Source: Candidatus Zixiibacteriota bacterium (lineage in GTDB: Bacteria; Zixibacteria; MSB-5A5; GN15; PGXB01). From it: DNA of 5,931 nucleotides. Below are positions 5,542 to 5,931 of the stretch, in pieces. The position numbers were made by a program, and so were the translations under genes. Position 1 is the stretch's first letter. Every line of letters starts with the position of its first letter. The notes below the pieces were generated by a model. It searched no databases. It had not been told where the DNA came from and worked only from the letters and a program-made list of their open reading frames with translations. The stretch spans positions 1-5,931 of the forward strand of contig JAUVBC010000153.1 of the NCBI GenBank assembly GCA_030591405.1, in the 5' to 3' direction.

Positions 5542-5931
5542 TTAATTCCAGTCGATTTCCCGGCGGGAATGACAGTACGGTTGATGGCCATTGTTTAGAT
5601 AATAATCTTGATGATAATTATCTGCGGCCCAATAGCTGTCGGCTTTGGTTAATCTTGTCGCTATTTTGGCACCTTTGCTTTCAAGTATCTTAATCAGTTT
5701 TTCGATACTCTTTTTCTGTTTTTCGTTTGAGTAAAATATCTCAGAGCGATACTGTCTTCCAATATCTGGTCCCTGACGATTTAATTGAGTCGGATCATGT
5801 ATCTCAAAAAACAGTTTCGCCAATTTTTCATAACTGATTATTGACGGATCAAAATCGACTTTGGCGACCTCGGCATGTCCGGTTGTTCCGTCGCAGACTT
5901 CGGCATAAGTCGGGTTATCTTTATGTCCGCC
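5542..5931 (-). CDS. msrA: Peptide methionine sulfoxide reductase MsrA (C-terminal 129 residues, altered end)
   Basis: The frame is open from the right edge of the window to a TAA at 5544-5542. It begins GGHKDNPTYAEVCDGTTGHA, then reads EVAKVDFDPS, FFEIHDPTQLNRQGPD and GRQYRSEIFY, and ends NYHQDYYLNNGHQPYC plus HSRREIDWN. These are the unmistakable MsrA blocks. The active-site Glu (TGHAE) and Asp (HDP) are present; the catalytic GCFW cysteine would lie upstream, outside the window. Family knowledge: MsrA reduces the S form of methionine sulfoxide in proteins and free methionine, using thioredoxin to recycle its disulfide. The QPYC cysteine may be the resolving one. Many relatives continue after QPYC with a V-I-x-P-K-x-x-K-x-R helix; here that is missing and the last codons fall in a small palindrome (5557-5569). 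It converges with the triple-repeat gene. A TTG at 5823 is internal, not the start. Confidence 0.95.
   Translation of the reverse strand, partial: GGHKDNPTYAEVCDGTTGHAEVAKVDFDPSIISYEKLAKLFFEIHDPTQLNRQGPDIGRQYRSEIFYSNEKQKKSIEKLIKILESKGAKIATRLTKADSYWAADNYHQDYYLNNGHQPYCHSRREIDWN
5557..5573. repeat. GTCATTCCCG-type palindrome inside the msrA 3' end
   Basis: TTCCC (5557-5561) and GGGAA (5565-5569) form a 5-bp stem around GGC. With its flank it reads GTCATTCCCGCCGGGAA on the minus strand (5573-5557). That start, GTCATTCCCGC followed by a return GGGAA, matches the familiar core of dispersed extragenic palindromes found in many bacterial genomes. Here the loop is very short. With only one copy in this window, its status as a mobile or repeated element is an inference. 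Confidence 0.35.

Noticed and set aside
5496..5693. Plus-strand 65-codon frame at the right end
   Set aside because: It overlaps msrA in antisense over most of its length and has neither a ribosome binding site nor a recognisable domain.

Overview
This is a moderately AT-rich window with five protein genes recognisable at least by family, plus one secreted protein of unknown function. I think it comes from an uncultured member of the FCB supergroup (Bacteroidota/Fibrobacterota and relatives), most likely a Zixibacteria-like or Marinimicrobia-like lineage. The main reason is the large surface protein, which ends in a type IX secretion (T9SS type A)-like tail with the NYPNPFN motif. The other reasons are a stand-alone 31-residue COX24/mS38-like basic protein of the form seen in Bacteroidota, and strong Shine-Dalgarno sites on several genes, which argues against typical Bacteroidota. 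The phylum is an inference from gene content.

Left part (1-910): the last 81 codons of a SppA-like S49 peptidase are followed by an HU/IHF-family DNA-binding protein gene. That gene has two good sigma70-type promoter matches in front of it. A 31-codon arginine/lysine-rich gene follows 28 nt later and resembles the COX24/AURKAIP1 (mS38/bS22) ribosomal protein family. A 17-bp terminator hairpin closes this unit, so HU and the mini-protein look like one small housekeeping transcript.

Middle (1047-3911): a 954-residue exported protein is built of clear modules. These are a signal peptide, seven ~54-residue W-D-x-R-N-G/DIY repeats (probably a seven-bladed beta-propeller), three ~100-residue BACON/Ig-like repeats, a cohesin-like beta domain and the C-terminal sorting tail. 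It has no visible Shine-Dalgarno site.

Right part (4042-5289): a second exported protein of 415 residues consists of three copies of a beta-rich unit of unknown function. The first copy carries an acidic and aromatic insertion. It has its own strong ribosome binding site.

Far right (5290-5931): a 252-nt convergent intergenic region holds two inverted-repeat structures. The C-terminal 129 residues of a methionine sulfoxide reductase A (msrA) follow on the minus strand. The msrA reading frame ends just past its QPYC motif, inside a small GTCATTCCCG-type palindrome, which suggests that a dispersed repeat replaced the usual C-terminus.

I found no CRISPR array, tRNA, rRNA, insertion sequence or defence system. 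The most novel material is the pair of repeat-built exported proteins, the altered msrA end and the structured convergent intergenic region.
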